A stretch of DNA of 5,994 nucleotides from Bacteroidales bacterium (GTDB lineage: Bacteria; Bacteroidota; Bacteroidia; Bacteroidales; UBA7960), in contig SLNX01000220.1 in the NCBI GenBank assembly GCA_007132825.1, positions 1-5,994 on the forward strand. Reading direction: 5' to 3'. Position 1 is the first letter of the stretch; each line of letters begins with the position of its first letter. The notes under the pieces are model-generated. The model did not search any database, had not been told where the DNA came from, and saw only the letters and a list, made by a program, of their open reading frames with translations. The position numbers and the translations under genes were made by a program. Below are positions 1-4,657 of the stretch, piece after piece.

Positions 1-336
1 AGCATGGAGAATGAACTATCTGCAGGCAGCAGTTTTGTGATTGGTGAAGCACGCGAAAGTGGAACTGTCGGTATTTATGAAAAAAACGGGAGTGCAGATG
101 ATCAGCTTATCCGAAATATCATCAGCAAAGTTCCCCAGGAACGAATCATCTGGGAAGCACCACTCAAATCGCAGCAAACATGGTTTGTCCGCCTTCTTGG
201 GGCCAATGTAAATCTCGGAAACATCGCCCCTTCAGAAATTGCAGCAGTGGAAACATTGCGACTCGGATTGCGAGGTGATACTTTCTTTGAATTCCTGCCC
301 CAGGAAATGGACAAACACAAACTCTCCAAAACATAA
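1..336 (+). CDS. Phosphosulfolactate synthase (ComA family), C-terminal part
   Basis: The frame is open from the first base, so this is the 3' part of a gene that starts upstream. The ATG at position 4 is very likely internal. About 111 codons are visible, against roughly 250 residues for the family. ComA-type enzymes are TIM-barrel proteins that add sulfite to phosphoenolpyruvate to give (2R)-O-phospho-3-sulfolactate. Family hallmarks in order are EARESGTVGIY, IIWEAPLKSQQTWFVRLLG, NVNLGNI and VETLRLGLRGDT, all from the C-terminal half of the barrel. In methanogens this is the first step of coenzyme M synthesis. Bacteroidota do not make coenzyme M, so the physiological product here is uncertain; sulfolactate or another sulfonate metabolite is possible but inferred. 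The DUF368 gene follows 51 bases downstream on the same strand without a visible terminator, which suggests co-transcription. Family assignment is strong; substrate assignment is not. Confidence 0.88.
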   Translation, partial: SMENELSAGSSFVIGEARESGTVGIYEKNGSADDQLIRNIISKVPQERIIWEAPLKSQQTWFVRLLGANVNLGNIAPSEIAAVETLRLGLRGDTFFEFLPQEMDKHKLSKT

Positions 337-387
337 GCGCAAACAGCGGATGTTTTGTTGATAAACAATTCTAATTTTTCAGCATTG

Positions 388-1335
388 ATGAAGCAAAGAT
401 CTGTTGGCGGGTATGTATTGTTGATTTTACGCGGCATGGGTATGGGAGGTGCAGACGTTATTCCTGGCGTATCGGGAGGCACAATTGCTTTTATTACAGG
501 AATTTACGAAGAACTTATCCAAAGCATAAAAAGCATCAATGCAAAGCTCTTTCAGACCCTTTTTAAACAAGGGATTGCTGCGGCCTGGAAACAGATAAAC
601 GGAAATTTCCTGATAGCCGTTGCCGGAGGTGTGCTGATAAGCATATTCTCCCTTGCCCGAGTCATTTCATGGCTGCTCAGCAATCATCCGATGCTCGTTT
701 GGGCTTTTTTCTTTGGTCTGATCGTCGGTTCTGCCATCTACATTGGCCGTAAGATCAAAAAATGGACTGCATTATCAGGGAGCCTGCTTTTGGCAGGAAG
801 CATTCTGGCTTACTACATTACCATCGCCACACCGGCAACCACACCCGAACAAATGTGGTTCATCTTTCTGTCGGGAGCCATAGCTTTTTGTGCCCTGGTG
901 CTACCGGGTATATCCGGAGCCTTCATCCTGGTTCTGTTAGGGAAGTATGAGTTCATGCTTCATGCCGTAAGGGATTTCAAAGCTGATCTGATCGCTGTTT
1001 TTGCACTGGGAGGGGTTTTGGGTGTAATACTTTTTTCAAATGTGATCGCCTGGCTGTTCAAGCATCACCCCAATGCAACACTTGCACTTTTATCAGGGTT
1101 TATGATTGGATCCCTTAACAAGCTGTGGCCATGGAAAGAGGTACTTGAATGGCGTACCGTCAGTCAGGGTCATGCAGTCCCCCTGCTTGAAAAAAGCATA
1201 TCACCATGGCGGTTTGCAGAGATCTACGGCCAGGACCCCCTCCTTGTTCCCGCAATCCTATGCATGCTTGCCGGCATCTCCCTGGTTTTATTCTTTATGT
1301 TATTCACTAAAAAAAAGGGTGAGGAAAGGCTTTAA
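388..1335 (+). CDS. DUF368 membrane protein, PopT-type polyprenyl-phosphate transporter
   Basis: This is an integral inner-membrane protein of 315 residues with about eight hydrophobic segments. It carries the two signature half-repeats of DUF368. The first, near residues 16-44, reads GADVIPGVSGGT followed by IAFITGIYEEL. The second has LPGISG at residues 172-177, followed by a hydrophobic stretch and GKYE. The repeated PG(V/I)SG re-entrant motif resembles that of DedA/UptA. DUF368 proteins (PopT) have been shown to return undecaprenyl phosphate across the cytoplasmic membrane for reuse in peptidoglycan and surface-polymer synthesis; that role is assigned here by family. I chose ATG 388, which puts the first signature about 16 residues in, as is usual. 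An in-frame TTG at 355 would add 11 residues with no recognisable content. Neither start has a clear Shine-Dalgarno sequence, as is common in this phylum. The 3' end lies 8 bases from the stop of the convergent J-domain gene, with no obvious hairpin between them. Confidence 0.92.
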   Translation: MKQRSVGGYVLLILRGMGMGGADVIPGVSGGTIAFITGIYEELIQSIKSINAKLFQTLFKQGIAAAWKQINGNFLIAVAGGVLISIFSLARVISWLLSNHPMLVWAFFFGLIVGSAIYIGRKIKKWTALSGSLLLAGSILAYYITIATPATTPEQMWFIFLSGAIAFCALVLPGISGAFILVLLGKYEFMLHAVRDFKADLIAVFALGGVLGVILFSNVIAWLFKHHPNATLALLSGFMIGSLNKLWPWKEVLEWRTVSQGHAVPLLEKSISPWRFAEIYGQDPLLVPAILCMLAGISLVLFFMLFTKKKGEERL

Positions 1336-1343
1336 CGACTCTT

Positions 1344-1856
1344 TTATCTCCGACCTGTTTTTAATCTTTGTCTTTTGTCCCATACAAAAACCAGCAAACT
1401 GGTAAAAACCACCCCGAATACAATCCCCAAAACGGGATTCACCCCCTCCACAGGCTCACCAAAAGCTCTGTACAGACCTGAAAACAATGCAGATAAGCCC
1501 AATGCGAGCATCGAAAAAAACAAAAATTGATCAAAGACCTTTTCAAGCCTTTGATTTGCAGGCCGGGAGTCAATGTCTTTGTAAAAATAACTGGTATATT
1601 GCTTCGGTCTTGTTTGTCCGGGACGGTAATAAACTTTTCGGTTCATGATCCCTTTTGCGAGTCGAAGATCATACACCCGCCTTTTGTTTGAATCCCTTAG
1701 GACCTGGTAGGCCTCATTAACCCTCTGGAATTCCTGCTTTGCTGACCTTTCGGGATTGACATCAGGATGAACCTTTTTGGCATGAGAACGAAACGCACGC
1801 CTGATAATATCATTTGTAGCATCTGGTTTTACCCCCAATATCTGATAATAATTCAT
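1344..1856 (-). CDS. Membrane-anchored J-domain (DnaJ-like) protein
   Basis: The protein has 170 residues. Residues 1-68 form a complete J domain: YYQILGV at the start, helix II ending in HAKKVHPD, the catalytic HPD at residues 30-32, and the closing VNEAYQVL and RRVYDLRL segments. J domains stimulate the ATPase of Hsp70 (DnaK) and bring it to specific sites. The Gly/Phe region, zinc fingers and C-terminal substrate domains of true DnaJ are absent, so this is a class C J-protein. After a basic, tyrosine-rich linker (about 70-108) there are two hydrophobic segments, about 111-131 and 141-159, and a basic tail (KRQRLKTGRR). This predicts a two-pass inner-membrane anchor with both termini in the cytoplasm. 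It should therefore recruit DnaK to the membrane, but its client is unknown. The start is the only ATG giving the normal J-domain N terminus. A candidate promoter lies just upstream, so the gene is probably transcribed separately from the DUF6588 gene 136 bases before it. Confidence 0.9.
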   Translation of the reverse strand: MNYYQILGVKPDATNDIIRRAFRSHAKKVHPDVNPERSAKQEFQRVNEAYQVLRDSNKRRVYDLRLAKGIMNRKVYYRPGQTRPKQYTSYFYKDIDSRPANQRLEKVFDQFLFFSMLALGLSALFSGLYRAFGEPVEGVNPVLGIVFGVVFTSLLVFVWDKRQRLKTGRR

Positions 1857-1877
1857 TCAGCAATACTTTGAATTCTA

Positions 1878-1907
1878 CAATATAATCATTTATCGCCAAA
1901 TGACAAA
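1878..1907 (-). promoter_or_regulatory. Candidate Bacteroidota promoter for the J-domain gene
   Basis: On the minus strand TTTG (1907-1904) is followed after 19 bases by TATATTG (1884-1878). This matches the Bacteroidota sigma factor consensus TTTG / TAnnTTTG, except that the -7 element is one T short. The predicted start site, about seven bases further on, would leave a leader of roughly 15 bases before the ATG at 1856. Motif match and position are the only support. Confidence 0.35.
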
Positions 1908-1992
1908 ATGAGAATATTTCAGGAAATTATAGTTATAAGTCCTTGTGACTATGAATGAGACAATGGCAAAATGCAAAATGCTGGTTAAAAAA

Positions 1993-3084
1993 TTACCGAA
2001 TGGAAATACCCAAACCTGCCGTGATCAAATTATAATTGGCCCGTGTATATTTGGCATGCAATGTGACCACTGCCAGTTTCAGCCTCAGTCCTGCAGAGGT
2101 TTGCAATCCGGAAAAGTTATCAAACTCGAGATTCACCGGATTTGTATAATCTTCAATCAAAACAACAATTTCATCATTATGGATTTGGGAATTAATCATG
2201 GGGTAATCGCCCAGTAATCCTACCGTGGTAAACGCCCTGCTGTAGCCAACACCGCCAAAAACCGTGATTACGGGCAGGTCATAAGACAAAATGGCTGAAG
2301 TTGTAAATCCCTGCATATTAATATCAAGCCTTTGGTTGTCATAATTTGCTTGTCCGCCAGTAATAGGTATTCCATCTATCTCTGAGCCATAAATGCTTTT
2401 CTGAAAATCGATATCAGAAGAGAAGTTTATGATGGTGTAAGCCCCAAACAACGATGCGTTCAGGAAGGGAATCCTGTCAATCAGGCGAAAGTGTTGCAGC
2501 ACATCATACTTTACGCCAACGCCCCACAAATAGGCATTCATGTCTTCATATGATATGCTGGGCATAAACCGCCCATTAACCTCTATACCTCCGGGTAATC
2601 CGACACCTCCTTTGATCATTGGCATTGGATAATAGGAAACATCGACACCTCCGGGGGTATTAAAATCCACAAGTGGCTGATCCAAACCGCCCATCATCAG
2701 AATTAAGGCAGGCCCCCGGTCTGTTCCGCCGGCAAATGTTGGAGCCAGTGGGGGGTCTCCTGGCTTGAGTTCCACACTTTGCAATTCCAACTGTGTAACA
2801 TCAAAAATGGTAGCAGACTCAGGAACCAAAGCTGTTGTGATTGTGAAAGTAATATCAAAACCTAAAGTGCGGTGGACTTTGGCGGTATTATACCATCCTC
2901 CGTTAAGATTGGCACCCATTCCATTGCCAAGGGGCTCAAGATAAGCTTGTATCAGTTTTTCTCCATCTCCAATCCCTCCCTGGATAAACTCTACAATTTC
3001 GGTTTGAGATTTAACCTGAAAGCTGTTAATTGCCAGTAAAACAAATACAATCATTCCACCGGTAAAACATTTTTTTTTCATCAT
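1993..3084 (-). CDS. DUF6588 family protein, secreted, probable outer-membrane beta-barrel
   Basis: This 363-residue protein opens with a lysine-rich n-region, a hydrophobic core (about 10-22) and a likely signal-peptidase I site near SQ at 26-27. The single Cys6 precedes the hydrophobic core, so it is not a lipobox. The mature part begins with DGEKLIQAYLEPLG (about 40-53) and GANLNGGWYNTAK (about 57-69), the hallmark N-terminal segment of DUF6588 proteins of Bacteroidota, followed by LGFDIT. A second family signature, GVGLPGGIEVNGRF, lies near 160-173. The rest is alternating polar/hydrophobic strands rich in Gly and aromatic residues (for example AYLWGVGVKYDV, ASLFGAYT, TVFGGVGYSRAF). This fits a porin-like barrel of about 10-14 strands. 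The function of the family is not known to me. Two adjacent ATG codons begin the gene; the first (3084) is used here but the second is equally possible. The gene precedes the J-domain gene on the same strand, with 136 bases between. Confidence 0.82.
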   Translation of the reverse strand: MMKKKCFTGGMIVFVLLAINSFQVKSQTEIVEFIQGGIGDGEKLIQAYLEPLGNGMGANLNGGWYNTAKVHRTLGFDITFTITTALVPESATIFDVTQLELQSVELKPGDPPLAPTFAGGTDRGPALILMMGGLDQPLVDFNTPGGVDVSYYPMPMIKGGVGLPGGIEVNGRFMPSISYEDMNAYLWGVGVKYDVLQHFRLIDRIPFLNASLFGAYTIINFSSDIDFQKSIYGSEIDGIPITGGQANYDNQRLDINMQGFTTSAILSYDLPVITVFGGVGYSRAFTTVGLLGDYPMINSQIHNDEIVVLIEDYTNPVNLEFDNFSGLQTSAGLRLKLAVVTLHAKYTRANYNLITAGLGISIR

Positions 3085-3356
3085 TATATAAAGTTACGTG
3101 CAACAATACTATTCAAATACTATCTGAATAAATGGATATAACTAAAATTTGTTGTTTTAAATATTCGAAAGTCCTGCCCGACATCAACTCTTCCGGTTTG
3201 GAACCATGGCAGGGTTGTTGAAAAACAACTGGGTAGGCTCAAAATAGAAATGGGGGCATATCTCATTTCAGGCGCTTTCATGCAAATTTATCATTTCTGT
3301 TGAAAAATGGCAAGAAATTTCATCTGTTAAAAACGAGAAAATTATTGTGTAAAAGC
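3085..3356. other. Non-genic stretch between the divergent DUF6588 and rpmB genes
   Basis: These bases contain no convincing gene. The left part must hold the promoter of the minus-strand DUF6588 gene. A possible but imperfect -7 element, TATTGTTG, can be read on the minus strand near 3101-3108. The centre (3120-3281) is open on the minus strand for 53 codons from an ATG and nearly coextensively open on the plus strand without an early start codon. I recognise neither product. A perfect 6-bp stem with a GAAA loop (GTTGTT at 3214-3219, AACAAC at 3224-3229) lies in the middle. It is too weak and lacks a T-tract, so it is not an intrinsic terminator. Confidence 0.5.
3120..3281 (-). CDS. Possible small ORF of 53 codons, unrecognised
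   Basis: An ATG at 3281 opens a 53-codon frame ending in TAG at 3120-3122. The product would begin MKAPEMRYAPISILSLP, contain TTLPWFQTGRVDVGQDF in the middle and end HLFR. It has no signal peptide, transmembrane helix or familiar motif, and no Shine-Dalgarno sequence. The segment is also almost fully open on the opposite strand. That points either to a short conserved non-coding or repeated element or to chance. It is listed because the composition (Trp, Gly, Pro, balanced charge) is less AT-biased than that of the flanking spacer. I do not claim that it is translated. Confidence 0.15.
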   Translation of the reverse strand: MKAPEMRYAPISILSLPSCFSTTLPWFQTGRVDVGQDFRIFKTTNFSYIHLFR

Positions 3357-3387
3357 TTTGTATCTTAAAAAATAATCACGTACTTTG
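3357..3387 (+). promoter_or_regulatory. Probable Bacteroidota promoter of rpmB
   Basis: TTTG at 3357-3360 is followed after 20 bases by TACTTTG at 3381-3387. This is the TTTG / TAnnTTTG arrangement of the Bacteroidota primary sigma factor, with the -7 element one base short. The predicted transcription start near 3394 gives an AT-rich leader of about 45 bases before the rpmB ATG. No Shine-Dalgarno sequence is seen; the bases before the start are A-rich (AAAAAACAACAGAATC), as is typical of strongly expressed genes in this phylum. Confidence 0.55.
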
Positions 3388-3439
3388 CACTCCTTTTTGA
3401 AAAAACCGTTTATTCGCTTAAATAAAAAACAACAGAATC

Positions 3440-3676
3440 ATGTCACGAATTTGCCAAATAACCGGGAAGAGGCCGATTACAGGCCACCATGTATCGCACT
3501 CAAACATTAAGACCAACAGATGGTTTTATCCCAATATCCAGACAAAACGCTACTTTGTTCCTGAAGAGAATCGCTGGGTTACACTTAAAGTTTCAGCAGC
3601 AGGAATGCGCATCATTAATAAAAAGGGGGTTTATGCTTCCATCAAAGATGCAAAAGCAAAAGGTTTCATGAAGTAG
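3440..3676 (+). CDS. rpmB: 50S ribosomal protein L28
   Basis: The gene encodes a complete 78-residue L28, the normal length for Bacteroidota. L28 is a structural protein of the large ribosomal subunit that binds 23S rRNA. The sequence shows the family N terminus MSRICQITGKRP, VSHSNIKTNR (about 18-27), the RNA-binding block FYPNIQTKRYFVPEENRW, and the C-terminal TLKVSAAGMRIINKKG segment. Only one cysteine (Cys5) is present, so this is the form that does not bind zinc. The start is the only ATG that gives the canonical N terminus. It has its own promoter and is closed 14 bases after the stop by a strong terminator, so it appears monocistronic. In many Bacteroidota rpmB is instead followed by rpmG (L33) and a small DUF4295 gene; neither is here. 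Confidence 0.97.
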   Translation: MSRICQITGKRPITGHHVSHSNIKTNRWFYPNIQTKRYFVPEENRWVTLKVSAAGMRIINKKGVYASIKDAKAKGFMK

Positions 3677-3689
3677 CAATATACGTCAG

Positions 3690-3734
3690 AAAAAAAAGCT
3701 GTTGTGGCAAATAAGCTACAACAGCTTTTTTTTT
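3690..3734 (+). terminator. Strong intrinsic terminator after rpmB
   Basis: An A8 run leads into a 12-bp stem: AGCTGTTGTGGC at 3697-3708 pairs with GCTACAACAGCT at 3715-3726, with one G-U pair and the hexaloop AAATAA. A run of nine T follows (3726-3734). The A-run pairs with the T-run, so the structure would work on both strands. It is placed to end the rpmB transcript. Confidence 0.93.
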
Positions 3735-3753
3735 ACAGCTGTTAAAGATTTAT

Positions 3754-3784
3754 AAGATTTTCTGCAAAAAAAATCTTTCTTTTT
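3754..3784 (+). terminator. Weaker AT-rich hairpin with T-rich tail
   Basis: AAGATTTT (3754-3761) pairs perfectly with AAAATCTT (3770-3777) around an 8-base loop, followed by a T-rich tract (CTTTTT). It could be a back-up terminator to the strong one 20 bases upstream. With only two G-C pairs it is thermodynamically weak and could be chance in AT-rich spacer. Confidence 0.25.
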
Positions 3785-3803
3785 CCATGTCTGCGATTCT
3801 TCA

Positions 3804-3811
3804 TAACTTTA
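3804..3811 (+). promoter_or_regulatory. Candidate -7 element for the regulatory-domain gene
   Basis: TAACTTTA matches TAnnTTTG at all but the last base and lies 12 bases before ATG 3824. No clear TTTG is present at the expected upstream spacing; the region there is T-rich (TTTC at 3782-3785). If it is real, the leader would be only a few bases long, or the start would be the second ATG at 3833. Confidence 0.22.
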
Positions 3812-3823
3812 CCTGTTATTTTC

Positions 3824-4486
3824 ATGAGAAGAATGTCCAGGTTTAATGCTGTTATATTTCTGATATTTGTAATGATATCAGCCACACTATGGGCGGGGTT
3901 CAGTACAAGTGACACCCCTTCCCCCCGTCGTGTAATACAGTTTTCCGGACTCGTTCTTACCGGAGACAGCCTGAAGCCCTTACCCTACAGCACGATTTGG
4001 GTAAAAGGAACAAGACGCGGAACAACCACCGATTATTATGGGTTTTTCTCACTCCCGGTATATGAAAAAGACACCCTGCGTTTCACATCTGTCGGATATA
4101 AAGAAAGCTTCTATATCGTTCCTGATACACTCACACGTCATCGGTATTCAGCCGTTCAGATGATGACCAAAGATACAATCCATCTTGCTGAAACCGTGAT
4201 CTATCCGTGGCCAACCCGTGAACAATTCAGGCGAGCCTTTCTGCACACTGAAGTCCCATCAGATGACTATGACAGGGCAATGCGAAACCTGGCCCACGCT
4301 GAAATGCGTGAGCGTTTTGAAAAAATGCCAATGGATGGAAGCATGAATTTCCGACACCTGGTTCAGCAGCATTCGCAACAGCTTTACTATGCCGGTCAGG
4401 CTCCGCCAATTAGAATTTTCGACCCTTTCGCATGGGCCGAGTTCTTTCAGGCCTGGCGCGAAGGCCGCTTCCGAAGAAATGATTAA
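3824..4486 (+). CDS. Secreted protein with carboxypeptidase-regulatory-like domain
   Basis: The protein has 220 residues. Residues 1-24 look like a signal peptide: basic MRRMSR, then a hydrophobic core through LFVMISA-like residues to a likely cleavage near TLWAG. Residues about 38-115 form a carboxypeptidase-D regulatory-like beta-sandwich: VIQFSGLVLTGDSLKPLPYS, IWVKGTRRGTTTDYYGFFSL, and LRFTSVGYKE. Such domains occur at the N terminus of many outer-membrane receptors in Bacteroidota, but here no barrel or plug follows. The C-terminal half is a charged, probably helical region starting TVIYPWPTREQFRRAFL and ending PFAWAEFFQAWREGRFRR. I recognise this arrangement as a conserved Bacteroidota family without an established function. 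A second in-frame ATG at 3833 (residue 4) is an equally good start. The next gene, a TonB-dependent receptor, carries a related domain, which may indicate work on a shared envelope process (inference). Confidence 0.85.
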   Translation: MRRMSRFNAVIFLIFVMISATLWAGFSTSDTPSPRRVIQFSGLVLTGDSLKPLPYSTIWVKGTRRGTTTDYYGFFSLPVYEKDTLRFTSVGYKESFYIVPDTLTRHRYSAVQMMTKDTIHLAETVIYPWPTREQFRRAFLHTEVPSDDYDRAMRNLAHAEMRERFEKMPMDGSMNFRHLVQQHSQQLYYAGQAPPIRIFDPFAWAEFFQAWREGRFRRND

Positions 4487-4497
4487 TAACTAATTTC

Positions 4498-4590
4498 ATG
4501 TCAACGCGACTCATGCTGGTTGCAAACAATAATTTTGTCCTCTCAAGGTTATTAATATTAGCGACTTTACGATCATCGGTTTCTATGTAA
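4498..4590 (+). CDS. Doubtful 30-codon ORF in the receptor leader region
   Basis: ATG 4498 opens 30 codons (MSTRLMLVANNNFVLSRLLI, then ten more) that end in TAA at 4588-4590. This stop overlaps the strong Shine-Dalgarno sequence of the following six-codon ORF. The middle is mildly hydrophobic. There is no ribosome binding site of its own, no homology that I know of, and the length is within chance expectation. It is listed only because of the tight arrangement with the next element. Confidence 0.1.
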   Translation: MSTRLMLVANNNFVLSRLLILATLRSSVSM

Positions 4591-4624
4591 GGAGGAGATG
4601 GTCATGTTTATTAGCATCAAATAA
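4589..4624 (+). promoter_or_regulatory. Shine-Dalgarno sequence plus six-codon ORF before the TonB receptor
   Basis: AAGGAGGAG (4589-4597) is a near-perfect Shine-Dalgarno sequence. ATG lies at 4604, eight bases after GGAGG. The ORF reads MFISIK and stops at TAA 4622-4624. It is in the same frame as the TonB-dependent receptor, whose open frame resumes directly after this stop. Strong Shine-Dalgarno sequences are unusual in Bacteroidota, and none of the other genes here has one. It may be a leader peptide, the relic of an older start interrupted by a stop, or chance. If transcription starts after the -7 element at 4628-4635, it is not in the main mRNA. Confidence 0.3.
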
Positions 4625-4627
4625 ATA

Positions 4628-4635
4628 TATCTTTG
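4628..4635 (+). promoter_or_regulatory. Perfect -7 element (TATCTTTG) for the TonB receptor
   Basis: TATCTTTG matches TAnnTTTG exactly. Transcription would begin around 4642-4645, giving a leader of 13-16 bases before GTG 4658. The -33 region has no exact TTTG; only TTTA at 4607-4610 (17 bases upstream) is close. The position supports GTG 4658 as the start, since upstream codons would lie outside the transcript. Confidence 0.5.
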
Positions 4636-4657
4636 CGTATTATTATCTAACTGGGAA

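Noticed and set aside
102..482. 126-codon minus-strand frame across the ComA/DUF368 junction
   Set aside because: It overlaps two well supported plus-strand genes antisense and has no family features.
1305..1350. Possible terminator between the convergent DUF368 and J-domain genes
   Set aside because: There are A and T runs but no stem of useful length in the 8-base gap or its flanks.
1106..1405. 99-codon plus-strand frame overlapping the end of the DUF368 gene
   Set aside because: It is an alternate frame inside DUF368 that runs into the convergent J-domain gene, with no motifs or start signal.
1945..1975. Short inverted repeat and repeated AAAATGC motif near the end of the DUF6588 gene
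   Set aside because: The stem is only four base pairs and the tandem motif only two copies, which is not above chance in this spacer.
1945..2217. 90-codon plus-strand frame with several Cys residues (CDHC-like spacing)
   Set aside because: It lies almost wholly antisense to the 3' end of the DUF6588 gene. The cysteine pattern falls outside any known zinc-finger arrangement, so I treat it as a shadow.
4483..4555. 8-base inverted repeat TTAATAAC / GTTATTAA flanking the start of the receptor leader
   Set aside because: The AT-only composition and 57-base separation make it neither a terminator nor a convincing operator.
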